Assembly (NCBI RefSeq): GCF_000422825.1
Contig: NZ_AUGU01000015.1
Coordinates: 6,909 to 70,908 of the forward strand
DNA length: 64,000 nucleotides
Origin: Nocardioides insulae DSM 17944
GTDB lineage: Bacteria > Actinomycetota > Actinomycetes > Propionibacteriales > Nocardioidaceae
Reading direction: 5' to 3'
Shown here: piece by piece, positions 8,883 to 20,008 of the stretch
How the letters are laid out: each line of letters begins with the position of its first letter
How positions within the stretch are numbered: position 1 is the stretch's first letter
Position numbers and translations under genes: made by a program
The notes under the pieces: model-generated
Told to the model about the DNA's origin: nothing
The model's input: the letters and a program-made list of their open reading frames with translations, nothing else
Databases searched by the model: none

Positions 8883-9980
8883 TCAGCCCTGCGGGGGCTG
8901 GTCGACGGGCTTCCACTGCTGGGCGGCGTAATCCCACTGCCAGCCGTCCTGGATGATCACCGGCTGATCGGCCGGCGGGGGCGCCTCGGTGCCCTCGCCC
9001 TTGATCACGGTGCGGCCGTCCTCCTCATCGGTCCAGGGGGCGGCGTGCTGAGCGGGGGACTGCGGCGCCTGCGGGGCCTGCTGCTCCGGCTGCGGAGCGG
9101 CGTACCCCTGCTGCTGCGGGTAACCCTGCTGGCTCCAGTCCTGCTGCTGGTTCCACTCCTGCTGGAGCTGGTCGGGTGCGCCCCAGGCGGGTGCCGCGGC
9201 GGGGGCCGCACCGAACCGCAGGCCCGAGCCCGGCACATCCTCGTCGCCGCGACCGAACAGGACCGGCATCAGCAGGCCGGCCAGGGCGGCACCCACCAGT
9301 GGCGCCAGGATGAAGAGCCACAGTTGAAGGATGACGTCGAAGTCGAAGGTCATGATCGCCGGTCCGATGGACCGGGCTGGGTTGACCGAGGTGCCGGTGG
9401 CGGGGATCGCGACGAAGTGGATCGCGGCCAGGGTGAGGCCGATCGCCAGCGGGGCCATCCCCGGGTGGTCGTTGCGGATGTCGGTGACGGCCAGGATGAC
9501 CATCACGAAGAGGAAGGTCATCACCAGTTCGAGGCCGAAGGCGGCGATCCAGGAGTAGTCGCCGGGGGACAGGTCGCCGTAGGCGTTCTGTCCGAGGCCG
9601 ATCTGCTCGACGTCGTAGGCGGGGAAACCCTCGACGAGGATCCGGAGGACGATCGCGCCGACGAGTGCGCCCACGACCTGGGCGGCGGCGTACAGGGCTG
9701 CATCGATCCAAGCGATCCGGCCGGCGATCGCAGCACCGAGGGAGACCGCGGGGTTGAAGTGTCCGCCGGACACCTTGCCGAAGGCGTAGACCATCACCAC
9801 GATGGCGATACCGAAGGTGAGGCCGACGGTGGTGATGGTCGGGAAGAGCGCCAGTGCGTCCCTCCCCGCGGCTGAGATGGCGAAGATGACCGAGCCGCAG
9901 CCGAAGAAGACGAGCACGAACGTGCCGATCGCCTCCGCGGTCAATTTCTGGACGAGTGTGGGTGTCGCCGTGTCAGACAT
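8883..9980 (-). CDS. MIP-family aquaporin with a long Gln/Pro-rich cytoplasmic tail
   Basis: A 365-residue channel protein. The first ~245 residues form the MIP fold with six membrane helices and the two pore motifs, GGHFNPAVSLG and GTSVNPARSIG. Both NPA boxes are intact, so the pore should be open to water or small neutral solutes. Family members usually end soon after helix six. Here about 120 more residues follow, rich in Gln, Tyr, Pro and Ala (for example QQGYPQQQGYAAPQPEQQ), ending in an aromatic segment DGWQWDYAAQQWKP. The tail should be cytoplasmic and disordered; its role is unknown. The ATG at 9980 is chosen over one 33 bases upstream because the homologous region begins there. It is divergent from icd. 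Confidence 0.9.
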   Translation of the reverse strand: MSDTATPTLVQKLTAEAIGTFVLVFFGCGSVIFAISAAGRDALALFPTITTVGLTFGIAIVVMVYAFGKVSGGHFNPAVSLGAAIAGRIAWIDAALYAAAQVVGALVGAIVLRILVEGFPAYDVEQIGLGQNAYGDLSPGDYSWIAAFGLELVMTFLFVMVILAVTDIRNDHPGMAPLAIGLTLAAIHFVAIPATGTSVNPARSIGPAIMTFDFDVILQLWLFILAPLVGAALAGLLMPVLFGRGDEDVPGSGLRFGAAPAAAPAWGAPDQLQQEWNQQQDWSQQGYPQQQGYAAPQPEQQAPQAPQSPAQHAAPWTDEEDGRTVIKGEGTEAPPPADQPVIIQDGWQWDYAAQQWKPVDQPPQG

Positions 9981-10099
9981 GTCCTGCAGCTGCCCTTCTC
10001 CGAGTGGGTCCAACGAGAGGTCGCGAACGACTCTAGACCTTTCCCGCCGTGTGCGTGGGATGCGAAGCTGGGCGCGCGGACACGGCGTTCGGTGCCGTC

Positions 10100-12345
<2,246 letters not shown>

Positions 12346-12449
12346 CTGTTGGCGCGAGCGTGTCGCCGCACGGGTGCGTGCAACGGACAAGGTGCACCCG
12401 CCCGGCGGCACGCTGCCGCGCGTGGGACGGGAGCTGATCCCGTCGCCCG

Positions 12450-12482
12450 GGCCCCGTCCGGCTCACCGGAGTCGGCGGGGCC
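12450..12482 (+). terminator. Hairpin terminator after icd
   Basis: GGCCCCGTCCG (from 12450) can pair with GTCGGCGGGGCC (to 12482) with one bulge. It lies about 105 bases after the icd stop and before the ABC exporter gene. Confidence 0.5.
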
Positions 12483-12551
12483 TGTCCGCGTCCGGAGCAC
12501 TTGAAAACCAGGGGAGAACTGTCGGTGTGGTGGCGTAGCGTCAACGAGGCC

Positions 12552-15500
12552 ATGACGGACACGTTGACCAGACCTCTTCCGACCGAGGTCACCCGTTCCA
12601 CGGATCCTGCGCGCCGGGTGGACTGGCGTCGACTCCGCGGCCGCGTGACCGTGGCCGCGTTGATCGCCTCCGCGCTCGCGGCGCTGGGGCAGAGCCTGGG
12701 CACCGTGGTCGCCGGCCAGTTGGCCGAGGATCCCTCCAGCACCCTGATCTGGCTGCTGACCCTGTGCGTGGTCGGAGCGGCCCTCGTGGACACCGTCGGC
12801 CGGGTGGCCTGGTCGGGGGTGAGCGACCGGGCGGAGGGTCGGTTGCGCGCAGACCTGCTGACCGCGGCGCTGCATCAGCCCCTGGGGGCGTTGAACGAGC
12901 AGGCCGTGGGCGAGATCCTCGACCGGGTCGACGACGACACCCACGAGGTCGGCACCCTGGTGCGGCTGCACCTGTGGATCGTCGCGCGCACCCTCTTCGG
13001 CGTCCTCCCGATGTGGGTGATCGCCGGGCTGACCTGGTGGCCGGCCTGGCTGCTCTTCCCCCTCATGGCGGCCGTGACCGGGTGGGCGATCCGTCCCCTG
13101 CTCGGGGAGATCGCGCGCCGCAAGGTCGTCGAGGAGATGGCCTGGACCGACCACGCGGCCGCCTTGGAGGAGGGCATCGCCGGCCGCGACGACCTCCGCA
13201 CCAGCCTCGGGCAGGCCCATGTCGTCCGTCGGCTCGCACGACTCTCGGCCGAGGTGCACTCTCGGTTCCGCGCGGTGGTGGAGGTCGAGAGCAGGCTCGT
13301 GCGTCGCGCCGGCCTGTTGCTCTACACCCTGCTGGTCGCCGTGGCGGTGGCCGGCGTCGCGCTCGCCGCCGACGGGTCTCTCTCGGTGGGTGCGCTGGTG
13401 ACCCTCTTCCTGATCACCTCCACCTTCGTCGGCCAGATCACGATGGTGGCCGAGCACCTCCCCGACCTCCAGGCGGGGCTGGGCGCGATCATGCGGTTGC
13501 GGCAGCTGCTGGGAGCCGACGAGGAGCCGGTCGGCGGGCAGTCCCTACCGGCGGGTGCCGTCGACATCGAGGTGCGTTCCCTCGAGTTCAGCTACGCCGA
13601 GGGCACCTTCGCGCTCCACGACATCGACCTGCGCGTGCCGGCCGGCCAGACGATCGCCCTGGTGGGGCGCACGGGTTCGGGCAAGTCCACACTCGCCTCG
13701 ATGCTGTCCCGCGCCGTGGAGCCGCCGCCGGGGGCGGTGTTCCTCGGCGGTGTCGACGTCACCGAGCTCGACCTGCAGGGCCTACGCCGAGCGGTGGGTG
13801 TGGTCACCCAGCGCACCGAGATCCTGGCCGGCACCCTCGCCGAGAACATCGCCCTCTTCGCCGAGAAGCCGCGCACCGAGATCGAGGCCGCCGTCTCCGA
13901 GCTGGGGCTCGACGACTGGGTCGCCGGTCTGCCCGAGGGCCTCGACACCCTGCTCGGCCCCGGCGGCACGACCCTCTCGGCGGGTGAGGAGCAGTTGGTC
14001 GCCTTCGCCAGGCTGCTGGTGCGCGACGTGCGGGTCGTGGTGCTCGACGAGGCCACCGCCCGGATGGACCCGCTGACCGAGCGTCGGGTCGTGGCGGCGG
14101 CCGACCGGCTGCTCAGCGGACGCACCGGGGTGTTGGTCGCCCATCGGCTCACCACCACCGAGCGCGCCCAACTGGTCGGCGTGCTCGACCGCGGGCGTCT
14201 GGTCCAGCACGGCCCCCGGGCCGAGCTGGCCGAGCATCCCGGGCCGTTCCACGACCTGCTCCAGGCCAGCCTCGGCCTGCGCGCGCGGGCGCTGGACAGC
14301 GTGGGCCTGGAGAGCACGGAGGCGGTCCCCGCGTCGGCGGGCGCGGAGGGACGGGAATCCGCGGCCGCTGAGGCGGCCGCGATCGGCGGGCGTCGCCGTA
14401 CGGGGCCGCCACCGGAGCTACCCGAGGTGGGCACCGGTCCGAGCCTGACCCGCGGCATCGCGCACACCCTCTCGGTGCGGCCGTGGTGGGGCATCCTCGG
14501 CGCCGCGATGTTCCTGCTCGCCGCGACCGTCGGCGCCCAGGGGGCGATCACCGGCATGCTGTGGGGCCGCCTGGTCGTCGACCTGCAGGACGGCGGCACT
14601 CCGGCGCTGCTGACCGTGGCGCTGGTGCTGTGCCTGGTCGCGGCACCCGTGCTGCTGGCCGACGCGTTCTGGCGCTACCCGCGCTGGTGGGTGGAGGTCA
14701 TGCTCCGTGCGCGGATGGCCGTGCTCTACGGGCAGACCCGGCAGCATCGGCTGCCGCGCACCCCGCCCGGTGAGGTGGTGGCCCGCTCGATGGACGCCGA
14801 CCGCTACGCCCGCTACGCCGACCGCTGGGTCGACTTCGTCAACGGACTGGTCATCGCGGCCCTCACCGCGCTCCTGGGCGGCACCTGGCTCGCCGGCGGG
14901 ATCCTGCTCGCGGTGATGGTCGCCTCCGGCCTCGCCTCCGCACTCGGTCGACCCCTGGCCGGCCGCTCCGCGGCTGCGTCCTCCGCCGCCCGCGCCGGCT
15001 TCGGGCGCGCGCTGGTCTCCGCTCTGGAGTCGGCGCGCACGGTCAAGCTCGCCGCGGCGACCCCCGACGTGCACACGCATCTGCGGCACGTCGACGCCGG
15101 CCGGGTGCGGGCCGCGGTGTGGGAGCACCGGGTCCAGGCGGTCCTCGACGGGGTGCCCATCGTGATGGTCCAGCTCGGCGTGGTCGCCGCTTGGGCCGCC
15201 CTGGTGTGGGGATGGTGGGGCCTGGCCACCGCGCTGCTGGTCTCGGGCGCGGTCAACGGTTTCGACTGGTTCGGCAGGGTGGCCGGCTCGGTGATCACCG
15301 AGGCACCGGGCACCCGGGCCTGGCAGAAGGCCACCAGCAGGTTCGCCGGCGGCCGGGACCTGATGGACCTCCCGCCCGGTGTGGACCTGGTCGCCGGCGA
15401 GGCACCCGAGCCCGCCGCCGTGGTGGCCGAGCCGCTGCAGCGACTCGAACTCGTCGGGCTCAGCGCCATCCACGACGACGGCACCCTCGGCGTCAGCGAC

Positions 15501-16115
15501 GTCGATCTCACCATCGAGGCCGGCGAACTCGTGTTGATGGTCGGTCAGGTGGGCGCAGGCAAGTCCAGCCTGATCGGCGCCCTCGCCGGGCTGGTCGAGC
15601 ACACCGGTCAGATCCGGTGGAACGACCGGGTGATCGAGGACGCCCAGGTCTTCCTGCGTCCGGGGCAGGTCGCGCACGTGGCGCAGGTGCCGAGGGTCCT
15701 GTCCGGCACCTTCGCCGACAACGTCCAGCTCGGGCACGTCCGGGCCTTCGACCGGCCGGTCGCCGATGCCCGCCTGGAGAGCGACGTCGTGGAGGCCGGT
15801 GGCCAGCACGCCCTGGTCGGGCACCGAGGTGTCCGACTCTCCGGGGGGCAGGTGCAGCGGCTGGCGCTGGCGCGCGCGCTGGCGGCCGAGACCGAGCTCC
15901 TCCTGGCCGACGACGTGTCGAGCGCCCTCGACGCCAGCACCGAGATCGAGCTCTGGACCAGTCTGCGCGACCGTCACACCACCGTGATCGGGGCGACCAC
16001 CAAGCACGCGGCCCTGGCCCAGGCCGACCGGGTGGTGGTGCTGGTCGAGGGGCACATCGTCGCGACCGGCCCCTGGTCCCAGCTGGTGCGTCGGTGGGGC
16101 CACCTGGCCGGCTGA
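12552..16115 (+). CDS. Single-chain ABC exporter (membrane-ATPase-membrane-ATPase)
   Basis: A protein of 1187 residues with two complete exporter halves. The first ATPase has Walker A GRTGSGKST (Lys378), a signature LSAGEEQLV in place of LSGGQ, Walker B VVVLDEATA and the switch His in VLVAHRLTT. The second has Walker A GQVGAGKSS (Lys1004) and an intact LSGGQVQRL. Its Walker B reads LLLADDVSS, so Asp1121 replaces the catalytic Glu, and its switch position carries Thr (IGATTKHAAL). Each catalytic site is built from one half's Walker motifs and the other half's signature. The first Walker site with the second signature therefore looks active, and the other degenerate. A charged Ala-rich linker joins the halves. 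The substrate is unknown. The ATG at 12552 is preferred; one at 12501 is also possible. Confidence 0.9.
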   Translation: MTDTLTRPLPTEVTRSTDPARRVDWRRLRGRVTVAALIASALAALGQSLGTVVAGQLAEDPSSTLIWLLTLCVVGAALVDTVGRVAWSGVSDRAEGRLRADLLTAALHQPLGALNEQAVGEILDRVDDDTHEVGTLVRLHLWIVARTLFGVLPMWVIAGLTWWPAWLLFPLMAAVTGWAIRPLLGEIARRKVVEEMAWTDHAAALEEGIAGRDDLRTSLGQAHVVRRLARLSAEVHSRFRAVVEVESRLVRRAGLLLYTLLVAVAVAGVALAADGSLSVGALVTLFLITSTFVGQITMVAEHLPDLQAGLGAIMRLRQLLGADEEPVGGQSLPAGAVDIEVRSLEFSYAEGTFALHDIDLRVPAGQTIALVGRTGSGKSTLASMLSRAVEPPPGAVFLGGVDVTELDLQGLRRAVGVVTQRTEILAGTLAENIALFAEKPRTEIEAAVSELGLDDWVAGLPEGLDTLLGPGGTTLSAGEEQLVAFARLLVRDVRVVVLDEATARMDPLTERRVVAAADRLLSGRTGVLVAHRLTTTERAQLVGVLDRGRLVQHGPRAELAEHPGPFHDLLQASLGLRARALDSVGLESTEAVPASAGAEGRESAAAEAAAIGGRRRTGPPPELPEVGTGPSLTRGIAHTLSVRPWWGILGAAMFLLAATVGAQGAITGMLWGRLVVDLQDGGTPALLTVALVLCLVAAPVLLADAFWRYPRWWVEVMLRARMAVLYGQTRQHRLPRTPPGEVVARSMDADRYARYADRWVDFVNGLVIAALTALLGGTWLAGGILLAVMVASGLASALGRPLAGRSAAASSAARAGFGRALVSALESARTVKLAAATPDVHTHLRHVDAGRVRAAVWEHRVQAVLDGVPIVMVQLGVVAAWAALVWGWWGLATALLVSGAVNGFDWFGRVAGSVITEAPGTRAWQKATSRFAGGRDLMDLPPGVDLVAGEAPEPAAVVAEPLQRLELVGLSAIHDDGTLGVSDVDLTIEAGELVLMVGQVGAGKSSLIGALAGLVEHTGQIRWNDRVIEDAQVFLRPGQVAHVAQVPRVLSGTFADNVQLGHVRAFDRPVADARLESDVVEAGGQHALVGHRGVRLSGGQVQRLALARALAAETELLLADDVSSALDASTEIELWTSLRDRHTTVIGATTKHAALAQADRVVVLVEGHIVATGPWSQLVRRWGHLAG

Positions 16116-16121
16116 CAGGGC

Positions 16122-16168
16122 GGAGGGTCACGAACCCTCCCCGGGAGAGGCTACGGGGGAGTAGCCTC
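16122..16168 (+). terminator. Two hairpins after the ABC exporter gene
   Basis: GGAGGGT/ACCCTCC (16122-16140) is followed directly by a perfect 8-bp stem GAGGCTAC/GTAGCCTC (16147-16154 and 16161-16168). They lie between the exporter stop and the P450 start, and should terminate the exporter transcript. Confidence 0.55.
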
Positions 16169-16211
16169 CCGCACGGAGCGGTGTGGCGCCGCTCACACGG
16201 AGGTGGGAAGC

Positions 16212-17579
16212 GTGCACTCAGGTGAGCGGTCGGCCGAGACCGGGGCCTCGGTCCGGGAGATCCCGGACGTACGTCGGGAGGACTCCGGGCTGCCCTGGCT
16301 GGGTCGGCTCTTCGACTACGCCCGCGACCCGGTCGCACTGATGCAGCGGCAATGGGAGCACTACGGGCCGGTCGCGCCGTTCAACGCGCTCGGGGGCACC
16401 GGAGCGATGTTCCTGGGGCCCGACGCCTGCGCGGAAGTGCTGCAGAACCGGGACAAGGCGTTCGCCAACAAGCCGGCCTGGTCGCGGCTGGTCGGCCCGT
16501 TCTTCCACGGCGGGCTGATGCTGATCGACTTCGAGGAGCACCATCGGCACCGCCGGATCATGCAGGAGGCCTTCACCCGCGACCGGTTGGCCGCCTACAC
16601 CGGCGCGATGCCGCCGGTCATCGCGCGGGGCACCCGGTCATGGGGGAGCGACCCGGAGTTCCCGTCGTACTGGCGACTCAAGCAACTGACCCTCGACATC
16701 GCCGCCGACATCTTCATGGGGGGCGCCGCCGAGACCTCCGCCGAGGAGATGGCTCGGGTCAACCGCGCCTTCATCGCCTGCGTCCAGGCCGCGGCCGGGC
16801 TGGTGCGCGCCGATGTGCCGTTCACCCGCTGGGGGCGGGCCTTCCGGGGACGTCGTGTCCTCGAGGACTTCCTGCGGCACTACCTACCGGCCAAGCGTGC
16901 CCACGCGACCGATGACCTGTTCTCGGTGCTGTGCCACATCGAGACCGACGACGGTGAGCGGTTCAGCGACGAGGACGTCATCAACCACATGATCTTCGTG
17001 ATGATGGCGGCGCACGACACCTCCACGATCACGACCTCCACGATGATGCAGTTGCTCGGCCAGCATCCGGAGTGGCAGGAGCGGTGTCGTGCGGAGGTGA
17101 CCGCGCTGCCACCCGAACCCACCCTGGCCGACCTCGATGCCCTGGTCGACCTCGACCTGGTGATGAAGGAGGCCCTGCGTCTGCGCGCCCCGGTGCCGGT
17201 GGTGATGCGCTACGCCGTGAGCGACACCGTCGTCCAGGGGGTGCGCATCCCCGCGGGCACCCACGGCATGGTCGCCCTGCAGTGGTCGCAGTTGATGCCC
17301 GAACTGTGGAGCGACCCGACCGCCTTCGACCCCGAACGGTTCGCACCGGGGCGGGAGGAACAGCGCTCCCATCGCTTCGCCTGGGCTCCGTTCGGCGGCG
17401 GGGTGCACAAGTGCATCGGGCTGCACTTCGCCGGCCTGGAGATCAAGGCGATCATGCACCGGCTGCTGCGCGAGTTCCGCTGGTCGGTGGACCCCGCCTA
17501 CGTCGCCCCGCTGGACAACCACTCCCTGCCCTTCCCCAAGGACGGCGGACCGGTCGACCTGGTCCGCGTGGCCGGCTGA
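16212..17579 (+). CDS. Cytochrome P450
   Basis: A 455-residue haem-thiolate monooxygenase. The I-helix motif is AAHDTST, with His268 at the usual Gly position before Asp269-Thr270. The ExxR motif is EALR (Glu320, Arg323). The haem loop is FGGGVHKCIG, with the ligand Cys401. It has no membrane anchor or fused reductase, so it needs separate ferredoxin partners, and none is encoded nearby. General features resemble the sterol-type bacterial P450s (CYP51/CYP136-like), but the subfamily and substrate are not established. The GTG at 16212 is chosen because GGAGGTGG lies just before it; a GTG nine bases upstream overlaps that site. Convergent with the thioesterase gene. Confidence 0.9.
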   Translation: MHSGERSAETGASVREIPDVRREDSGLPWLGRLFDYARDPVALMQRQWEHYGPVAPFNALGGTGAMFLGPDACAEVLQNRDKAFANKPAWSRLVGPFFHGGLMLIDFEEHHRHRRIMQEAFTRDRLAAYTGAMPPVIARGTRSWGSDPEFPSYWRLKQLTLDIAADIFMGGAAETSAEEMARVNRAFIACVQAAAGLVRADVPFTRWGRAFRGRRVLEDFLRHYLPAKRAHATDDLFSVLCHIETDDGERFSDEDVINHMIFVMMAAHDTSTITTSTMMQLLGQHPEWQERCRAEVTALPPEPTLADLDALVDLDLVMKEALRLRAPVPVVMRYAVSDTVVQGVRIPAGTHGMVALQWSQLMPELWSDPTAFDPERFAPGREEQRSHRFAWAPFGGGVHKCIGLHFAGLEIKAIMHRLLREFRWSVDPAYVAPLDNHSLPFPKDGGPVDLVRVAG

Positions 17580-17623
17580 GCCCGGCTCCACCGATGATGC
17601 GCGAGGGCGGGCGGTGCGCTGGG

Positions 17624-18580
17624 TCAGTCGGGGAGACGGAAGAGCGCCTCCTGGGCGACCTCCGCGACGAGCGCGCCGGCGTCGTCGTACACCCGGCACC
17701 GGGCCACGCCGCGACCGGAGCCGGCCCAGGGGGAGTCGTTGACCATCAGGATCCAGCCGTCCACCGGCACCGGCCGGTGGAACCAGACGGCGTGGTCGAC
17801 GCTCGCGGCTCGTACGTCGATCGCGAAGGTGGAGTACTCGTGCGGCCCCATCACCGGGCGCAGGATGTGCAGGTCGCTGGCGTAGGTGAGCAGTGCCGCG
17901 TGCAGTACGGGGTCATCGCCGACCGAGCCGGTGGCCCGCAGCCATACCGGCATCGACTCACCGGGGGCGCTTCGCCGGCCGTGGACGACCTCATCGGCCA
18001 GGCCGGGGGTGCGCATCTCGAAGGCGTCGGGTGCCGGCGCGACCGGGTGGACGCCGGGTAGGCCGGCGAGGATCTCGGTGTCGGGCCGGACCGTCTCGGG
18101 AGCGGGTACCTCGGGGGCCGGCGCCTGGTGGCTCACGCCGTCCAGCGGCAGCGCGAAGGAGCACGACATCTCCGCGATCGTGCGGCCGTGCTGAACCGCG
18201 GAGACCCGACGGTGGGAGAAGGACCGGCCGTCGCGGGTCCGTTCGACATGGAACTCCAGCGGGACCGAAGGGTCGCCCGGGCGCAGGAAGTAGTTGTGCA
18301 GGGAGTGGACCGGTCGCTCGGCGGCGACGGTGCGAGCCGCCGCGACGAATGCCTGCGCGGCCACCATCCCGCCGAAGACGTGGTTGACCTCGCCGGCCAT
18401 CACCGTGTGACCGCCCTGGAAGAGGTCGGGGCCGGCCTGGTCGAGATCGAGGAGGCCGACGACCTCGTCCAGGGTCGTGCCCGACACGGTCGGCGGGCCG
18501 GGCTGAGCACCTGACCGGGGGTCGCCCGCGGGTGAGACGGTGGGGGCATGCGCGGGAGCGTCGGGCGAGGGGGCGGTCAT
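17624..18580 (-). CDS. tesB: Acyl-CoA thioesterase II (TesB family)
   Basis: A 318-residue double hot-dog enzyme that hydrolyses acyl-CoA to free acid and CoA. The first hot-dog contains HVFGGMVAAQAF and the arginine-rich RTRDGRSFSHRRV. The second has YASDLHIL with the catalytic Asp, and ends with VAEVAQEALFR, which carries the conserved Gln. About 30 Pro/Ala-rich residues precede the first domain. The ATG at 18580 is chosen because AAGG lies 8 bases upstream; another ATG is at 18601. A palindromic TetR-type operator lies upstream in the divergent spacer with the MFS gene. Confidence 0.88.
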   Translation of the reverse strand: MTAPSPDAPAHAPTVSPAGDPRSGAQPGPPTVSGTTLDEVVGLLDLDQAGPDLFQGGHTVMAGEVNHVFGGMVAAQAFVAAARTVAAERPVHSLHNYFLRPGDPSVPLEFHVERTRDGRSFSHRRVSAVQHGRTIAEMSCSFALPLDGVSHQAPAPEVPAPETVRPDTEILAGLPGVHPVAPAPDAFEMRTPGLADEVVHGRRSAPGESMPVWLRATGSVGDDPVLHAALLTYASDLHILRPVMGPHEYSTFAIDVRAASVDHAVWFHRPVPVDGWILMVNDSPWAGSGRGVARCRVYDDAGALVAEVAQEALFRLPD

Positions 18581-18621
18581 GGCGACACCTTCGACCAGCA
18601 TTCGGCCCCGGGTCAAGATGT

Positions 18622-18640
18622 GACTGAGCGCTCGTTCAAC
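18622..18640. promoter_or_regulatory. Putative TetR-type operator
   Basis: GACTGAGCGCTCGTTCAAC contains the palindrome GAGCGCTC and, on the minus strand, the form TGAACGAGCGCTCA typical of TetR-family operators in actinobacteria. It lies 42-60 bases before tesB in the spacer shared with the MFS gene. Several TetR regulators of this kind respond to acyl-CoA, which would suit a thioesterase. The regulator is not encoded next to it. Confidence 0.5.
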
Positions 18641-18705
18641 AGCCACGTGGCCGGACGCACAGCGGTCCTCAGGAATGCGCCTTCGGCGGGACGGGTTTCG
18701 CGAGG

Positions 18706-19923
18706 GTGACACAGACCGATCTCCGCACCCACGACGTCCCAGGGCGCTCCGTGCACACCGCCTGGGCGCTGCTGGCCCTGGCGATGGGCGGCTTCGCGAT
18801 CGGCACCACCGAGTTCGTGACGATGGGGGTGCTCCCGCAGATCGCGGACGGGATCGACGTGTCGGTGCCGACCGCGGGCCACGTGGTCTCGGCGTACGCC
18901 GTCGGCGTGGTCGTCGGCGTGCCGCTGCTCTCCATCTTCGCGGCACATCTGCCACGCAAGGGGCTGCTGCTCGGGTTCATGGGCGCCTACGCGCTGTTCA
19001 ACGTGCTCAGCGCCCTGGCCCCCTCGTACGGCGTGCTGATGGTCGCCCGCTTCCTCGACGGACTCCCGCACGGGGCCTACTTCGGCATCGCATCCCTGGT
19101 CGCGGCCGGCCTGGTCTCGCCGGAGAGACGGGGTCGGGCCGTGGCGAGTGTGATGTTCGGACTCTCGGTCGCCAACCTGGTCGGCGTACCGGTCGCGACC
19201 TGGCTGGGCCAGAACCTCGGGTGGCGGGCGACGTACCTCGCCGCCGCCGGGCTCGCCCTGCTCACCGTCGCGCTGGTGGCGGTCTTCGTGCCGCGGGTGC
19301 CCGCACGCGAGGGGGCCAGTGGCCGCTCCGAGGCCCGTAGCTTCTTCAGCAACACCCAGGTGTGGCTGACCATGGCCGTGGGCGCGATCGGTTCGGGTGG
19401 ACTCTTCGCCGTCTACTCCTACATCGGCAAGATCGTGCCGGACGTGGCGGGGCTGAGCGAACAGGCGGTCCCGATGTTCGTGCTCGCCTTCGGCCTCGGC
19501 ATGGTCGTCGGTACGCCGATCGCGGGCGAGCTGGCCCGGTGGTCGGTGTTCAAGTCGCTCGTCGTCGGGTCGGTCGCAGGGGTCCTCACCATGGTGTTGG
19601 TGTGGATCGCGGCGCCGCACGGCTGGTGGCTGTGGCCGGCGATCTTCCTGGTCACCGCGCTCAGCTCCGTGCTCACCATCAACCTGCAGATGCGCCTGAT
19701 GGACGTGGCCGGCGACGCGGTCACCCTCGGCGCCGCGATGAACCATGCGGCGCTCAACATCGCCAACGCGCTGGGCGCCTGGCTCGGGGGCGTGGTGATC
19801 GCGGCCGGCTACGGCTACCGCTCCACCGCGCTGGTCGGCGCGCTGCTGGCCCTGGTCGGCCTGGTCTTCCTGGGCATCAGCGCCCTGGTCGCGCTGCGGC
19901 AGCGGTCGGCGTCCAGGGGCTGA
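18706..19923 (+). CDS. MFS drug-efflux-type transporter (DHA1, AraJ-like)
   Basis: A 405-residue membrane protein with twelve predicted helices in two bundles of six. The N-terminal helix contains GGFAIGTTEFVTMGVLPQIA, the family mark of the AraJ/arabinose-efflux-like permeases, and the loop after helix two contains the basic RK segment of the MFS signature. It probably exports a small compound with proton antiport; the substrate cannot be predicted. It starts at GTG 18706. It is divergent from tesB with only 125 bases between, and convergent with the GNAT gene. Confidence 0.85.
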   Translation: MTQTDLRTHDVPGRSVHTAWALLALAMGGFAIGTTEFVTMGVLPQIADGIDVSVPTAGHVVSAYAVGVVVGVPLLSIFAAHLPRKGLLLGFMGAYALFNVLSALAPSYGVLMVARFLDGLPHGAYFGIASLVAAGLVSPERRGRAVASVMFGLSVANLVGVPVATWLGQNLGWRATYLAAAGLALLTVALVAVFVPRVPAREGASGRSEARSFFSNTQVWLTMAVGAIGSGGLFAVYSYIGKIVPDVAGLSEQAVPMFVLAFGLGMVVGTPIAGELARWSVFKSLVVGSVAGVLTMVLVWIAAPHGWWLWPAIFLVTALSSVLTINLQMRLMDVAGDAVTLGAAMNHAALNIANALGAWLGGVVIAAGYGYRSTALVGALLALVGLVFLGISALVALRQRSASRG

Positions 19924-20008
19924 TCGGGCTCTGGCGGGCCCGGTCGGCGTCGGAGCATCGCCCGGCGGTGGGTCCGGGGCCATGACGTCGGGGCTATCAC
20001 GTCCTGGG

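Noticed and set aside
16212..17579. CYP51 sterol demethylase
   Set aside because: General similarity only; the specific CYP51 substrate-region motifs could not be confirmed by eye.
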